Of a DNA stretch of 62,153 bases, positions 8,632-16,200 are shown piece after piece. The first letter of the stretch is position 1, and every line of letters starts with the position of its first letter. The notes below the pieces were generated by a model. It saw only the letters and a program-made list of their open reading frames with translations. It was not told the origin of the DNA and ran no database searches. The stretch spans positions 1-62,153 of the IMG/VR virus record IMGVR_UViG_3300025141_000088. One strand, given 5' to 3'. The translations under genes and the position numbers were made by a program. This DNA comes from a virus.

Positions 8632-9986
8632 CAACATTCGCTCACTACGGCAAGTCATTTCAGGAGAAGCTCACAACTTTAATCCTCGATGACCGCCAAT
8701 TTTCCGATCAAATCGGGGAGGTAATGGATGTTGGCTTTTTTGAGACAAAGTATCTACAGGTCTTTAATCGCAAGATCTTTGAATACAAAGAGAAGTACGG
8801 CACACATCCCACCAAGTCAATTATAGAGACAATACTTAGGACAGAGCTTGAAGGCGAGAACGAACTTGTAAAAACTCAAGTTCGTGACTTTTTTGCTAGA
8901 ACTTTTTCTACCGAGGCAGAACTTAAAGATGCAGATTACGTCAAAGAGAATGCTCTAGAGTTCTGTAAGAAACAAAAGCTCAAAGAGGCAATGATCAAAA
9001 GTGTGGAACTCTTGAAAGACAATTCTTTTGAGAAAATCAGAAGTACCCTTGATGACGCACTTAAGTTAGGAACCGATACGGATTTTGGGTATGATTATTT
9101 ACTGGACTTTGAGAAACGTTTTGAGTTGAGGGCCCGAAACCCCGTAACGACAGGTTGGCAAGAGATAGACGGCATCACCCACGGAGGACTTGGTAAGGGT
9201 GAGCTTGGTGTTGTTGTCGCCCCGACAGGTGCAGGCAAATCAATGGCCCTTGTTCACCTCGGAACCCAAGCGATTAAAAAAGGTTGCAACGTCATTCATT
9301 ACACGCTAGAACTTCAGGACACAGTTATCGGCAACCGATACGACTCTTGCATAACTGGCTACGGCCTTAACGCACTGCATGGCTTGAAAGACGAAATTTA
9401 CGAAAAAATTAAAGATATGTCAGGCGGCCTAATAATTAAAGAGTACCCAACAAAGTCAGCATCGACACAGACTTTGCGAGCGCACTTGGAAAAACTCCGA
9501 AAACGCGACGTGCCCATAGACATGATCATCATGGATTATGGCGACCTTCTTAGGCCCGTGTCGACGCAGAAAGAAAAGAGGAACGAGTTGGAATCAATCT
9601 ATGAGGAGTTGCGAGGAATCGCACAGGAGTATGAATGTCCTGTATGGACCGCCTCTCAGACAAATCGATCAGGTATCAGTGCAGATGTGATCACCATGGA
9701 GTCGATTAGTGAGGCTTTTAATAAATGCTTCGTCGCCGACTTCATTTGTTCCATTTCCCGCACAGCCGAAGATAAACAGGCCAACACTGCTCGTATGTAC
9801 GTCGCCAAAAACAGAAATGGTATGGATGGACTGGTCTACCCCATGTATATGGATACCAGAAACATCGAACTTAAAGTGCTCACAAACCAAGGAGATACGC
9901 CAGCATCCATCGCAGTTATCACCGCAAAAGAGCAGAGAGAAAAGATAAAAGAGAAATATAAAGAGTTTAAAGAAGAACAAAAGTAG
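8616..9986 (+). CDS. DnaB/gp41-like replicative helicase
   Basis: Hexameric 5'-3' helicase at the fork. The ATG at 8616 has GAGGA about 10 bases upstream and overlaps the exonuclease end. The product has 456 residues. The N-terminal ~170 are helical. The RecA-like domain begins with TGWQEIDGITHGGLGKGEL and has Walker A APTGAGKS (202-209), YTLELQ, Walker B DMIIMDYGDLL (~305-315), WTASQTNRSG and VAKNRNGMDG (arginine-finger region). Length and motif order match phage gp41/DnaB helicases. No primase gene is recognised in the window. Confidence 0.9.
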   Translation: MQKDLATFAHYGKSFQEKLTTLILDDRQFSDQIGEVMDVGFFETKYLQVFNRKIFEYKEKYGTHPTKSIIETILRTELEGENELVKTQVRDFFARTFSTEAELKDADYVKENALEFCKKQKLKEAMIKSVELLKDNSFEKIRSTLDDALKLGTDTDFGYDYLLDFEKRFELRARNPVTTGWQEIDGITHGGLGKGELGVVVAPTGAGKSMALVHLGTQAIKKGCNVIHYTLELQDTVIGNRYDSCITGYGLNALHGLKDEIYEKIKDMSGGLIIKEYPTKSASTQTLRAHLEKLRKRDVPIDMIIMDYGDLLRPVSTQKEKRNELESIYEELRGIAQEYECPVWTASQTNRSGISADVITMESISEAFNKCFVADFICSISRTAEDKQANTARMYVAKNRNGMDGLVYPMYMDTRNIELKVLTNQGDTPASIAVITAKEQREKIKEKYKEFKEEQK

Positions 9987-9994
9987 GCTATAAT
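9966..9994 (+). promoter_or_regulatory. Possible promoter upstream of ribonucleotide reductase
   Basis: TTTAAA (9966-9971), 17 bases, TATAAT (9989-9994). The -10 overlaps the in-frame ATG at 9993, which supports the later ATG at 10023 as the real start. Confidence 0.4.
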
Positions 9995-10022
9995 GAACAG
10001 TGCACACGAAGAGGAGAACGAG

Positions 10023-12452
10023 ATGTCTAAAGTTGAAACCGTTAATCGAGAAACGAAAGAATATTTTGATGGTGATGAACTCGCCACCAATGTTTTTATA
10101 ACAAAATACGCCCTACGGGACAAGAAGGGGGATTTTAAAGAGACAAACCCCAATGACATGCACATCCGAATAGCCAGCGAATTCTCCCGCATTGAAGCCA
10201 AGTTCGGTGGCAAACAATTGAGCAAGGAAACCATTTTTGACGATATCAAGGGTTTTAAAAAGATTGTTCCGCAGGGATCTCCTATGTATGGTATCGGGAA
10301 CAATTTTGTCAACGTATCTCTCTCAAATTGTGTTGTTGTCGATTCTCCCAAAGATAATATTTCCTCAATCATGGATTCAGGAAAAGACCTTGCTAACCTC
10401 TTTAAGCGCCGTTGTGGTGTTGGACTGGACATTTCGAACCTCCGACCCGAAGGTGCTGCTGTCGGCAATAGTGCGGGAACCACCACCGGTGCATGGTCCT
10501 TTGCTGACTTTTATTCTTATGTCTGCCGAATGGTAGGTCAGAATGGCCGCCGTGGTGCGTTAATGATCACGATGGACGTGCGTCACCCTGACATCGAGAG
10601 GTTCATTGAGATGAAGCATGACCTAACAAAGGTCACAGGCGCAAATATTTCGGTGAAGATCAGTGATGACTTTATGGAAGCAGTCGATGGCGACGAGAAC
10701 TTTACGCTGAGTTATCCTGTCGGCCACCAACGCCCAAAAATCTCTAAAGAGGTCCGAGCAGTTGATGTCTGGAATAAGATTGTGGAGTCTGCAACGAACA
10801 CTGCAGAGCCCGGTATCTTAATGTGGGACAACATCACAAAGAATCTGCCAGCGCACGAGTATCCAGCATACAAGACCATCTGCACGAACCCTTGCGCCGA
10901 GATTCCACTATCGGCTTACGACAGCTGCAGACTCATCTCTGTTAATCTTAAAAATTTCGTCAAGGAACCATTTACCAGCAACGCTTCTTTTGACTTCGAT
11001 GACTTCGGTCACACCGTGAGACACGCAATGCGCTTGTCTGATGATTTGGTTGAGCTAGAAATAGAGAAGATTGAGGCAATCATGGCATCTTGCGACACTA
11101 AGGACGAGAAGGCCCTGTGGCTCAAACTTCGTGACGCTGCATCAAATGGCCGCCGCACAGGACTGGGCACCCATGGCCTTGCCGACGCCCTTGCGTGCCT
11201 GTGCATGCGATACGACAGTGACGAAGCCATTAAGGTAATTGATGTGATCTACAACACGCTTAAGACTGAGGCATATCGAGAGTCTTGCAAGCTTGCAATC
11301 GAACGCGGCCCATTCCCACACTTCTCTTGGGAATTAGAGAAGGACAATGCATTCATTAAAACACTCCCAGAAGAAATTAGGGAGATGATAAAAAAGAATG
11401 GAAGAAGAAACATTTCCATCTTAACAAACGCCCCAACAGGTTCAGTATCAATCATGAGCCAGACAAGCTCGGGGCTTGAGCCAGTGTTCAGAAACTTCTA
11501 CACTCGTCGCCGCAAAATTAGCCACAACGACTCTGAGACGCAGGCTGACTTTGTTGACGAGATCGGCGACAAGTGGCAGGAATATAAGGTATTTCACCAC
11601 AACGTACAGGAGTGGAGAGAAGAAAACGAATTCCACACAGGCGAAACGATAGATGAGATTCCAGACTTCTTTGTTGAATCAGATCAGATCGACTGGCTTC
11701 GCAGGGTGGAAATTCAGGAGACAATTCAGAAACATATCGATCACGCAATATCCTCTACCATTAATCTTCCAGCAGGTACGAAGCCAGAGGTCGTTGGCGA
11801 ACTCTACAGGGAAGGTTGGAAGCGAGGACTAAAGGGGATCACCGTTTATGTTGATGGTTCGCGAACTGGCGTCCTTGTCACAGATGCAAAAGAAGAGTCA
11901 GAAGGGTTCGTCCAGCGCGATGCAGCCACAAGACCAGACTTGGTTGAGTGTGAGATCCACCGTACCACAATCAAGGGAGAGAAATGGGTTGTCCTCACTG
12001 GTCTTGTGGAAGGAAAACCATATGAACTGTTCGCCGGATTATCTTCTAAAATAACTTTGCCCAACAAACATACTCACGGAATCATCGTCAAGCATTCCCG
12101 CAAGACAACCAGATCTATCTACGACTTGGTTCTTGGAGAGGGAGACGACCAGTTGGTTATTAGTGATATCATCAATATATTCGATAATCCCAACAATGCA
12201 ATCTTCACGCGCATGATCTCTCTTTCCCTCCGCCATGGCGCAAATGTTAAGTTTATTGTCGAACAAATGCAAAAAGATCAAGATACAGACTTTACTTCGT
12301 TCAATAAAGTGTTGTCAAGAGTACTTAAGAAGTATATAACTGACGGAGAAAGAGCATCAGATAAAACCTGCCCAAGCTGCGATGCCGACGGACTCATTTA
12401 TCAGGATGGTTGTCTTGCATGTACTCAGTGCGGCTACGCTAAATGTGGATAA
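10023..12452 (+). CDS. nrdJ: Class II (B12-dependent) ribonucleotide reductase
   Basis: Reduces ribonucleotides to deoxyribonucleotides. The ATG at 10023 follows GAGGAG. In the 809-residue chain the redox cysteines are C103 (SNCVVVDSP) and C302 (YDSCRLISVNL). The catalytic loop NPCAEIPL carries C291 and E293, NGRRGALM and MTMDVRHPDI are typical, and NAPTGSVSIM is the phosphate-binding loop. The C-terminus ends in a cysteine-rich ribbon (CPSCDADG, CLACTQCGYAKCG) that re-reduces the active site. The PLSAYDSCRL context and the absence of a small subunit nearby favour the adenosylcobalamin class. The host must supply cobalamin. Confidence 0.9.
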   Translation: MSKVETVNRETKEYFDGDELATNVFITKYALRDKKGDFKETNPNDMHIRIASEFSRIEAKFGGKQLSKETIFDDIKGFKKIVPQGSPMYGIGNNFVNVSLSNCVVVDSPKDNISSIMDSGKDLANLFKRRCGVGLDISNLRPEGAAVGNSAGTTTGAWSFADFYSYVCRMVGQNGRRGALMITMDVRHPDIERFIEMKHDLTKVTGANISVKISDDFMEAVDGDENFTLSYPVGHQRPKISKEVRAVDVWNKIVESATNTAEPGILMWDNITKNLPAHEYPAYKTICTNPCAEIPLSAYDSCRLISVNLKNFVKEPFTSNASFDFDDFGHTVRHAMRLSDDLVELEIEKIEAIMASCDTKDEKALWLKLRDAASNGRRTGLGTHGLADALACLCMRYDSDEAIKVIDVIYNTLKTEAYRESCKLAIERGPFPHFSWELEKDNAFIKTLPEEIREMIKKNGRRNISILTNAPTGSVSIMSQTSSGLEPVFRNFYTRRRKISHNDSETQADFVDEIGDKWQEYKVFHHNVQEWREENEFHTGETIDEIPDFFVESDQIDWLRRVEIQETIQKHIDHAISSTINLPAGTKPEVVGELYREGWKRGLKGITVYVDGSRTGVLVTDAKEESEGFVQRDAATRPDLVECEIHRTTIKGEKWVVLTGLVEGKPYELFAGLSSKITLPNKHTHGIIVKHSRKTTRSIYDLVLGEGDDQLVISDIINIFDNPNNAIFTRMISLSLRHGANVKFIVEQMQKDQDTDFTSFNKVLSRVLKKYITDGERASDKTCPSCDADGLIYQDGCLACTQCGYAKCG

Positions 12453-12464
12453 GGAGACAATATC

Positions 12465-13172
12465 ATGGCGAAAAAGAAAAAAGGTAAAAAAGTGAAACCC
12501 AAGAATAGGGAATTTAACCCGACCGAAGAGGAAGCTGAAAAGATTCTCACCGCACTCAAAGCACTTTACGCAGACGGCTCCGCCCTCTGGTGCGCAGCCG
12601 ATGAAGAGAAGTTCGAAGGGATGCCGACAGTTTCCGAACTCACCAGCGCAAGTACTTATGGCGAGATCACAATGCAAGGCGTAACCACCGTGATGAGAAA
12701 GTTTGCAAAGAAATTTAAAGATCCCGATTGTGTATTTTATGACCTCGGCTGCGGACTTGGGAGGCTGGTTGGACAGGTAGCTCTTCTTTCCAACGCTAAG
12801 AAGTCTATAGGTGTGGAGCTGTGCCCAAATAGGATCGCTGCAGCTAGAAACCTTGCTGACTCCATTACTTTTCCAGCAACAAAGCCAACCTTTATAGAGG
12901 GCAACTTCCTAGAACAAGATTATTCCGATGCTACGATTGTTTATATCGACAACACGATTTACCCGACCAAAGTACTGGAACAAGTTTTGTCTATTCTCCC
13001 TCCCGATTGCATCCTTATCTATCAGTCTGGGTGGCAATCCCACAGCGTACCAGCCTTCCCAGTGGAGACTACATATAATATAAAATACCGCGAATCAGGT
13101 AAGCTTAACACACTTCTTGCTTACCTGGGAACCCACTGCGCATGGCGCCCAGTAAAAGGTTTTGAATTTTAA
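12465..13172 (+). CDS. DOT1-like SAM-dependent methyltransferase
   Basis: A class I methyltransferase fold is visible in 235 residues. A lysine-rich N-terminus (KKKKGKKVKPK) is followed by STYGEITMQGV (~63-73), then the SAM motif I FYDLGCGLGRLVGQVALL, an acidic GVELCPNRIAAARNL (motif II) and IVYIDNTIYPTK near motif IV. The YGEI element plus DLGCGLG plus GVEL matches the DOT1 pattern rather than DNA methylases; there is no DPPY or NPPY. The substrate is unknown and could be host protein lysine residues. It sits 12 bases after the reductase with a clear AAGGAGA site. Confidence 0.65.
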   Translation: MAKKKKGKKVKPKNREFNPTEEEAEKILTALKALYADGSALWCAADEEKFEGMPTVSELTSASTYGEITMQGVTTVMRKFAKKFKDPDCVFYDLGCGLGRLVGQVALLSNAKKSIGVELCPNRIAAARNLADSITFPATKPTFIEGNFLEQDYSDATIVYIDNTIYPTKVLEQVLSILPPDCILIYQSGWQSHSVPAFPVETTYNIKYRESGKLNTLLAYLGTHCAWRPVKGFEF

Positions 13173-13185
13173 CACAGCATTTTAG

Positions 13186-13214
13186 TTGACTTTTATACTA
13201 GAGTGTGATATAAT
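13186..13214 (+). promoter_or_regulatory. Extended -10 sigma70 promoter
   Basis: TTGACT (13186-13191), 17-base spacer, TG-n and TATAAT (13209-13214). Drives the small genes at 13248 and 13356 and the GroES-like gene. Confidence 0.8.
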
Positions 13215-13247
13215 ATGTACAGCCAGACGAGGGTTAAAAATCGCCCC

Positions 13248-13340
13248 ATGACATTCAAAGAAGAGTTGGATACATATGACAAGCTCTCACGAAATTCTAA
13301 ATGGTCTGTTAAAAAAATAGCAGAACAATTCAACAAGTAG
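13248..13340 (+). CDS. Possible 30-residue protein
   Basis: A short frame just after the promoter encodes a basic, amphipathic peptide ending VKKIAEQFNK. A GAGGG lies 15 bases upstream, further than usual, so translation is uncertain. The alternative is that this is simply the leader of the gene at 13356. No function can be assigned. Confidence 0.35.
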   Translation: MTFKEELDTYDKLSRNSKWSVKKIAEQFNK

Positions 13341-13355
13341 GCAAGAGGAGTTATC

Positions 13356-13613
13356 ATGACTACAGAAAATAACGAGAATAAAGTAACAAAAGAAGAACGT
13401 ATTGTAGACTACATTAAGTCAGTTGCTGCAATCGATGATGCACTTGAGCCTTTCAAGGAGCAGAAGAGAGCCTTGAAGACAAATTATGTCGAAAACAACT
13501 GGCTCGACAAGGACGAGATCAAGATGGCTATGAAAGCATATAAGATGATTAAAGATGATGTCGATCTTGATCAGCTTATGGATTTCTACGAGACTGTCGG
13601 GAGAAGCGTTTGA
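13356..13613 (+). CDS. Small helical protein, GapR/DUF2312-like pattern
   Basis: The 85-residue protein starts after AAGAGGAG. It is predicted helical: a helix with RIVDYIKSVAAIDDALEPFKEQKRALK, a turn at the NNWLDKDEIKMAMKAYKMIK segment, and a C-terminal helix LMDFYETVGR. This order resembles GapR-type (DUF2312) DNA-bridging proteins, with a leucine/glutamate helix, a turn and a basic helix, but the identity is low. If right it would bind AT-rich DNA. It overlaps the GroES-like start by one base. Treat as a weak structural suggestion. Confidence 0.55.
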   Translation: MTTENNENKVTKEERIVDYIKSVAAIDDALEPFKEQKRALKTNYVENNWLDKDEIKMAMKAYKMIKDDVDLDQLMDFYETVGRSV

Positions 13614-13885
13614 TGAATATTCTTCCAAAGAACAAGCATATTCTAATTGAGCCAGTACCGGAAGAGGAGCAAGTACAGCCAGCTGTGCTACTCCCATCCG
13701 ACTATCAAAAGAAGGCAGAATACGTCGTCGCTAAAGTACTGAAAGTACATGACTCAGTTAAAAGCGAGATCACCGAAGGTTCTCTCGTCGTCGCAGAGCC
13801 GAATATGGTTAGGGAAGTCTCCATTGATGGCGACACCCACTATTTACTTCAAGCAAACTATGTACTTTGCGAAGTAAAGCTCTAA
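13613..13885 (+). CDS. GroES-like co-chaperonin
   Basis: The 90-residue product begins ILPKNKHILIEPVPEEE, the GroES N-terminal strand. It continues with a mobile-loop-like segment (VQPAVLLPSDYQKKAEYVVAKVLKV), VVAEPNMVREVSIDG and a final ANYVLCEVKL strand. Length and strand order match GroES and T4 gp31 (which caps host GroEL). The ATG at 13613 overlaps the preceding stop as TGATG; the in-frame TTG one codon earlier is not needed. A complete GroEL gene is present at 27.7 kb, so the pair may form a phage-specific folding chamber. Confidence 0.75.
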   Translation: MNILPKNKHILIEPVPEEEQVQPAVLLPSDYQKKAEYVVAKVLKVHDSVKSEITEGSLVVAEPNMVREVSIDGDTHYLLQANYVLCEVKL

Positions 13886-13972
13886 TAACACGGAGATTTC
13901 GCCTACTGGCGTCACGGGCTTTATGGTACACCGCACCAGCATTTCTCAAGTGCCTCTTGAGAAGCCGCCGTT

Positions 13973-14185
13973 ATGCCCAGACAGCCAAAACGAACAAAAA
14001 GAGAAACACTAAAGGTGTTGATGAGCGAGTATGTAATTCCAATTTTGGTTTTGATCATAATCCCATCAGCAATGCTTTCCTCTCTTTTTCTGGCTCCAGA
14101 GATCGTAGACACCATATATGACTCAATCTTATTCCTCACTTCATTACGACCATGTGATCATTGGCGGTTCCTTGGAGGCTCTTGA
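13973..14185 (+). CDS. Possible small membrane protein
   Basis: A 70-residue frame with a basic N-terminus (PRQPKRTKRE) and one strong transmembrane segment, VIPILVLIIIPSAMLSSLF. A second start at 14021 has AAAGGTG just upstream and would give 54 residues beginning MSEYVIP. It overlaps the next gene by 68 bases in another frame, which is unusual here and lowers confidence. The 87 bases before it hold an 8-bp hairpin (13943-13963) without a T-run. Confidence 0.4.
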   Translation: MPRQPKRTKRETLKVLMSEYVIPILVLIIIPSAMLSSLFLAPEIVDTIYDSILFLTSLRPCDHWRFLGGS

Positions 14186-14945
14186 GTTTGCCCATCGAAC
14201 AGGTTTGCCGATCCTATCCATAGGTCAGCCACCACCCGCTATATTCTTCTTTAAGTCTGAAAGGTGGAGGCACCTATCTTTTATGTTGTCTATGACGGGC
14301 CAACTGCCTTTCGCCGATAACATTTCCAAGCTTAGGATTAATGATGATAAGACCATAAGCTGTTTTACTAACAATTCCAGAATTGTTGAAGTTTCGTTTG
14401 AAGTCGCTTACATCGTCGACGATCACAATATCGCCGGCCTCCCACTCCCAATTGAGTCTGCGAAGAAAGAATTTTTGGTGTTGGACTGGGTTAGCGTCCG
14501 ACGTGGCGGAAATCACCCCTACGACTATATCGAGGATGAAGACAGCAATTTTGTAAACAAGTTGGTTTTCTACCCTAGTCGGAGAGTGATGGGAAAGAGA
14601 GCCACGATCAAAGATGCATGTTCCATTTCGGTTCTAACAGACAAACAACTCAGAGATGTTGAATATTCAGAAACATATGTTTTCTTGAAGTCGAGAGATA
14701 TGATGAAAACAGCGGGGATCCGAGGAACAAAAAATGGAACTCAAGCAATTAGCGGAAAGCCAGCATACCTATCACTTAAGCTCGAAGTTGCTGAAAGGGA
14801 TGTGTTCCCTATGCACAAGAACGTTTATGAAAACACTGACTCTCTGCACTTCGATTTTGAACTTTACAACGAACCAAAGTCGGTGTATAATAGAAAATTA
14901 GAAAGGCTTTTAGTTGATGGAAGAGAAGAACCTAGAAGGCGTTAG
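14118..14945 (+). CDS. Unknown protein with Rossmann-like N-terminus
   Basis: Not recognised as a named enzyme. The 275-residue protein opens with YDHVIIGGSLEALEFAHRTG, which looks like the first beta-alpha unit of a nucleotide- or flavin-binding fold, followed by ILSIG. Later segments are YDYIEDEDSNFVNKLVFYPS and YLSLKLEVAERDVFPMHKN. I recall proteins of this N-terminal type in T4-like marine phages without a known role. It overlaps the next gene by 29 bases, so the two probably act together. No strong ribosome site is seen. Confidence 0.6.
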   Translation: MTQSYSSLHYDHVIIGGSLEALEFAHRTGLPILSIGQPPPAIFFFKSERWRHLSFMLSMTGQLPFADNISKLRINDDKTISCFTNNSRIVEVSFEVAYIVDDHNIAGLPLPIESAKKEFLVLDWVSVRRGGNHPYDYIEDEDSNFVNKLVFYPSRRVMGKRATIKDACSISVLTDKQLRDVEYSETYVFLKSRDMMKTAGIRGTKNGTQAISGKPAYLSLKLEVAERDVFPMHKNVYENTDSLHFDFELYNEPKSVYNRKLERLLVDGREEPRRR

Positions 14946-15813
14946 AATCCTCAAGGAAAAGCGCAAATCCAAAAAGGGAAAATATGCTGTTGGAGAATTT
15001 CATCTCGCAGGTATTGTCCCCGTCACTGGCGCAAAGCTTGACTTTAACATGCCTTGGCACGACTCTTTAATGCCCGTTGGCCAAGATTATCTTGCCGTTG
15101 AGCATGCCGTCTTCGAATGCGCTTGTGCAGGTGTTAGCACTATTTGGGTCGTCTGCAAAGAGGGTACAACCCCTCTCATACGTCACCGTCTTGGTGACTG
15201 GGTGTATGACCCTGTGGAGGTAGACAAGGTTGCAAAGAACCCGCGTTCCACACATTCAGATCATATCCGCCGCATACCAATCTATTACGTCAAGATTAAA
15301 CCTATTGACTTTGAAAGACGAGAGAGTCTTGGCTGGTCCACACTTGTTGGCGCAATCAATTCCTTTAGAATGTCCTTTCGGGTAAGCAAGTGGCTCATCC
15401 CTGATAAGTATTTTGTGTCCTTTCCCTATGGACTTTATGATCCCACCACTCTCCGCAAAAAGCGCCACATGCTTAGGTCCAGCAAATCCTATGTTGTATC
15501 CCACAACGGTAAGTCGGTAGCCGACGGCCTCCAGACTGCATTCACTTTCGACCGCGACGTCTTTGTTTATGCTCGACGGGAAGTAAGAAAATATAAAACA
15601 GAGCTTGACGAAATTTTTAAATCTGTTATACTGGATGAGCCAATAGAGATCGAGATACCTTGGTATCACCAAATCGACAGTTGGGAAAACTATAGAGAGT
15701 ATCTAACCTCAGAAAACCAACTGGTAAAACACACGGAGAACGCCAATGGCATCGTCACCTTCCAGAAAAGAGAAGCACAAAGAAATTACAGAGGCGTGGG
15801 CTCCGAGACGTGA
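14917..15813 (+). CDS. Nucleotidyltransferase-like (GT-A fold) protein
   Basis: A 298-residue protein with an N-terminal pattern like sugar-nucleotide pyrophosphorylases. GIVPVTGAKLDFNMPWHDSL is followed by MPVGQDYLAVEHAVFEC and AGVSTIWVVCKEGTTPLIRHRLGDWV, matching the order G-x-x-P-x-x-G, LxPVGx, x-x-E-x-x-V, AGVxxIxVV and lxxxLG of that fold. The basic signature is not classical, so activity is uncertain. The ATG at 14917 is preferred to the TTG one codon earlier. It overlaps both neighbours and probably works with the preceding Rossmann-like protein, for example in modifying a nucleotide, sugar or DNA base. Confidence 0.5.
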   Translation: MEEKNLEGVRILKEKRKSKKGKYAVGEFHLAGIVPVTGAKLDFNMPWHDSLMPVGQDYLAVEHAVFECACAGVSTIWVVCKEGTTPLIRHRLGDWVYDPVEVDKVAKNPRSTHSDHIRRIPIYYVKIKPIDFERRESLGWSTLVGAINSFRMSFRVSKWLIPDKYFVSFPYGLYDPTTLRKKRHMLRSSKSYVVSHNGKSVADGLQTAFTFDRDVFVYARREVRKYKTELDEIFKSVILDEPIEIEIPWYHQIDSWENYREYLTSENQLVKHTENANGIVTFQKREAQRNYRGVGSET

Positions 15814-15997
15814 GTTGCTCTACCGCCGTGGAGATCTTATTCTGGTCCTGTTGGCTATTGACGAGTATTCTCCTTTTGACGAAGTGCCCGGCATCGTAAT
15901 TAGCGACACCCCCAAGACCTACAGCTTCGCCGAGGTGTTTTATAGCGGCCACAAAAAATTTATACACGTTGAGAGGACTTCGAGGTACGTGAAATGA
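15746..15997 (+). CDS. Small KOW/SH3-like protein
   Basis: The 83-residue product has a basic start (SSPSRKEKHKE) followed by RRGDLILVLLAID and VPGIVISDTPKTYSFAEVFYSGHKKFIHVE. This is the G-D-L-V, G-I-V, hydrophobic strand order found in about 20 small proteins of this phage. An SH3/KOW-like barrel is inferred and the function is unknown. It starts inside the previous gene with a CGGAGAA ribosome site. Confidence 0.65.
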   Translation: MASSPSRKEKHKEITEAWAPRRELLYRRGDLILVLLAIDEYSPFDEVPGIVISDTPKTYSFAEVFYSGHKKFIHVERTSRYVK

Positions 15998-16149
15998 AAA
16001 CTCTCAGCCTACTCGTTGCACTTTTTACCTCCACGGCCAACGTGCCTGAAAAACCCAAGCCGGACAAGCAGGAGCTTAAGAAAAAACAAAAGCTCAAGGA
16101 TATCAAACAGGCACCAAGAATATCCCCCAACAATTCAGTTGACAAATAA
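15994..16149 (+). CDS. Small secreted lysine-rich protein
   Basis: A 51-residue frame starting in the ATGA overlap with the previous gene, with CGAGGT upstream. Residues 1-16 (KTLSLLVALFTSTAN) look like a signal peptide with a possible cleavage site after TSTA. The rest is rich in Lys and Pro (EKPKPDKQELKKKQKLK). It may act in the periplasm. Its last codons overlap the -35 of the polymerase promoter. Confidence 0.55.
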   Translation: MKTLSLLVALFTSTANVPEKPKPDKQELKKKQKLKDIKQAPRISPNNSVDK

Positions 16150-16167
16150 ATGGTTTTCGATTATAAT
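16139..16167 (+). promoter_or_regulatory. Consensus sigma70 promoter for DnaE-type polymerase
   Basis: TTGACA (16139-16144), 17-base spacer, TATAAT (16162-16167). The predicted start near 16174 gives a 27-base leader with AGGAGA before the ATG at 16201. The -35 overlaps the end of the previous gene. Confidence 0.85.
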
Positions 16168-16200
16168 AAAAAGATGCTACAGAAAAGTTCAGGAGAAAAA

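Noticed and set aside
9993-10022. Upstream ATG as start of the ribonucleotide reductase
   Set aside because: It lies within a TATAAT hexamer and has no ribosome site; ATG 10023 follows GAGGAG.
16150-16200. Upstream ATG as start of the DnaE-type polymerase
   Set aside because: It lies between the -35 and -10 of a consensus promoter, so it would not be on the main transcript.
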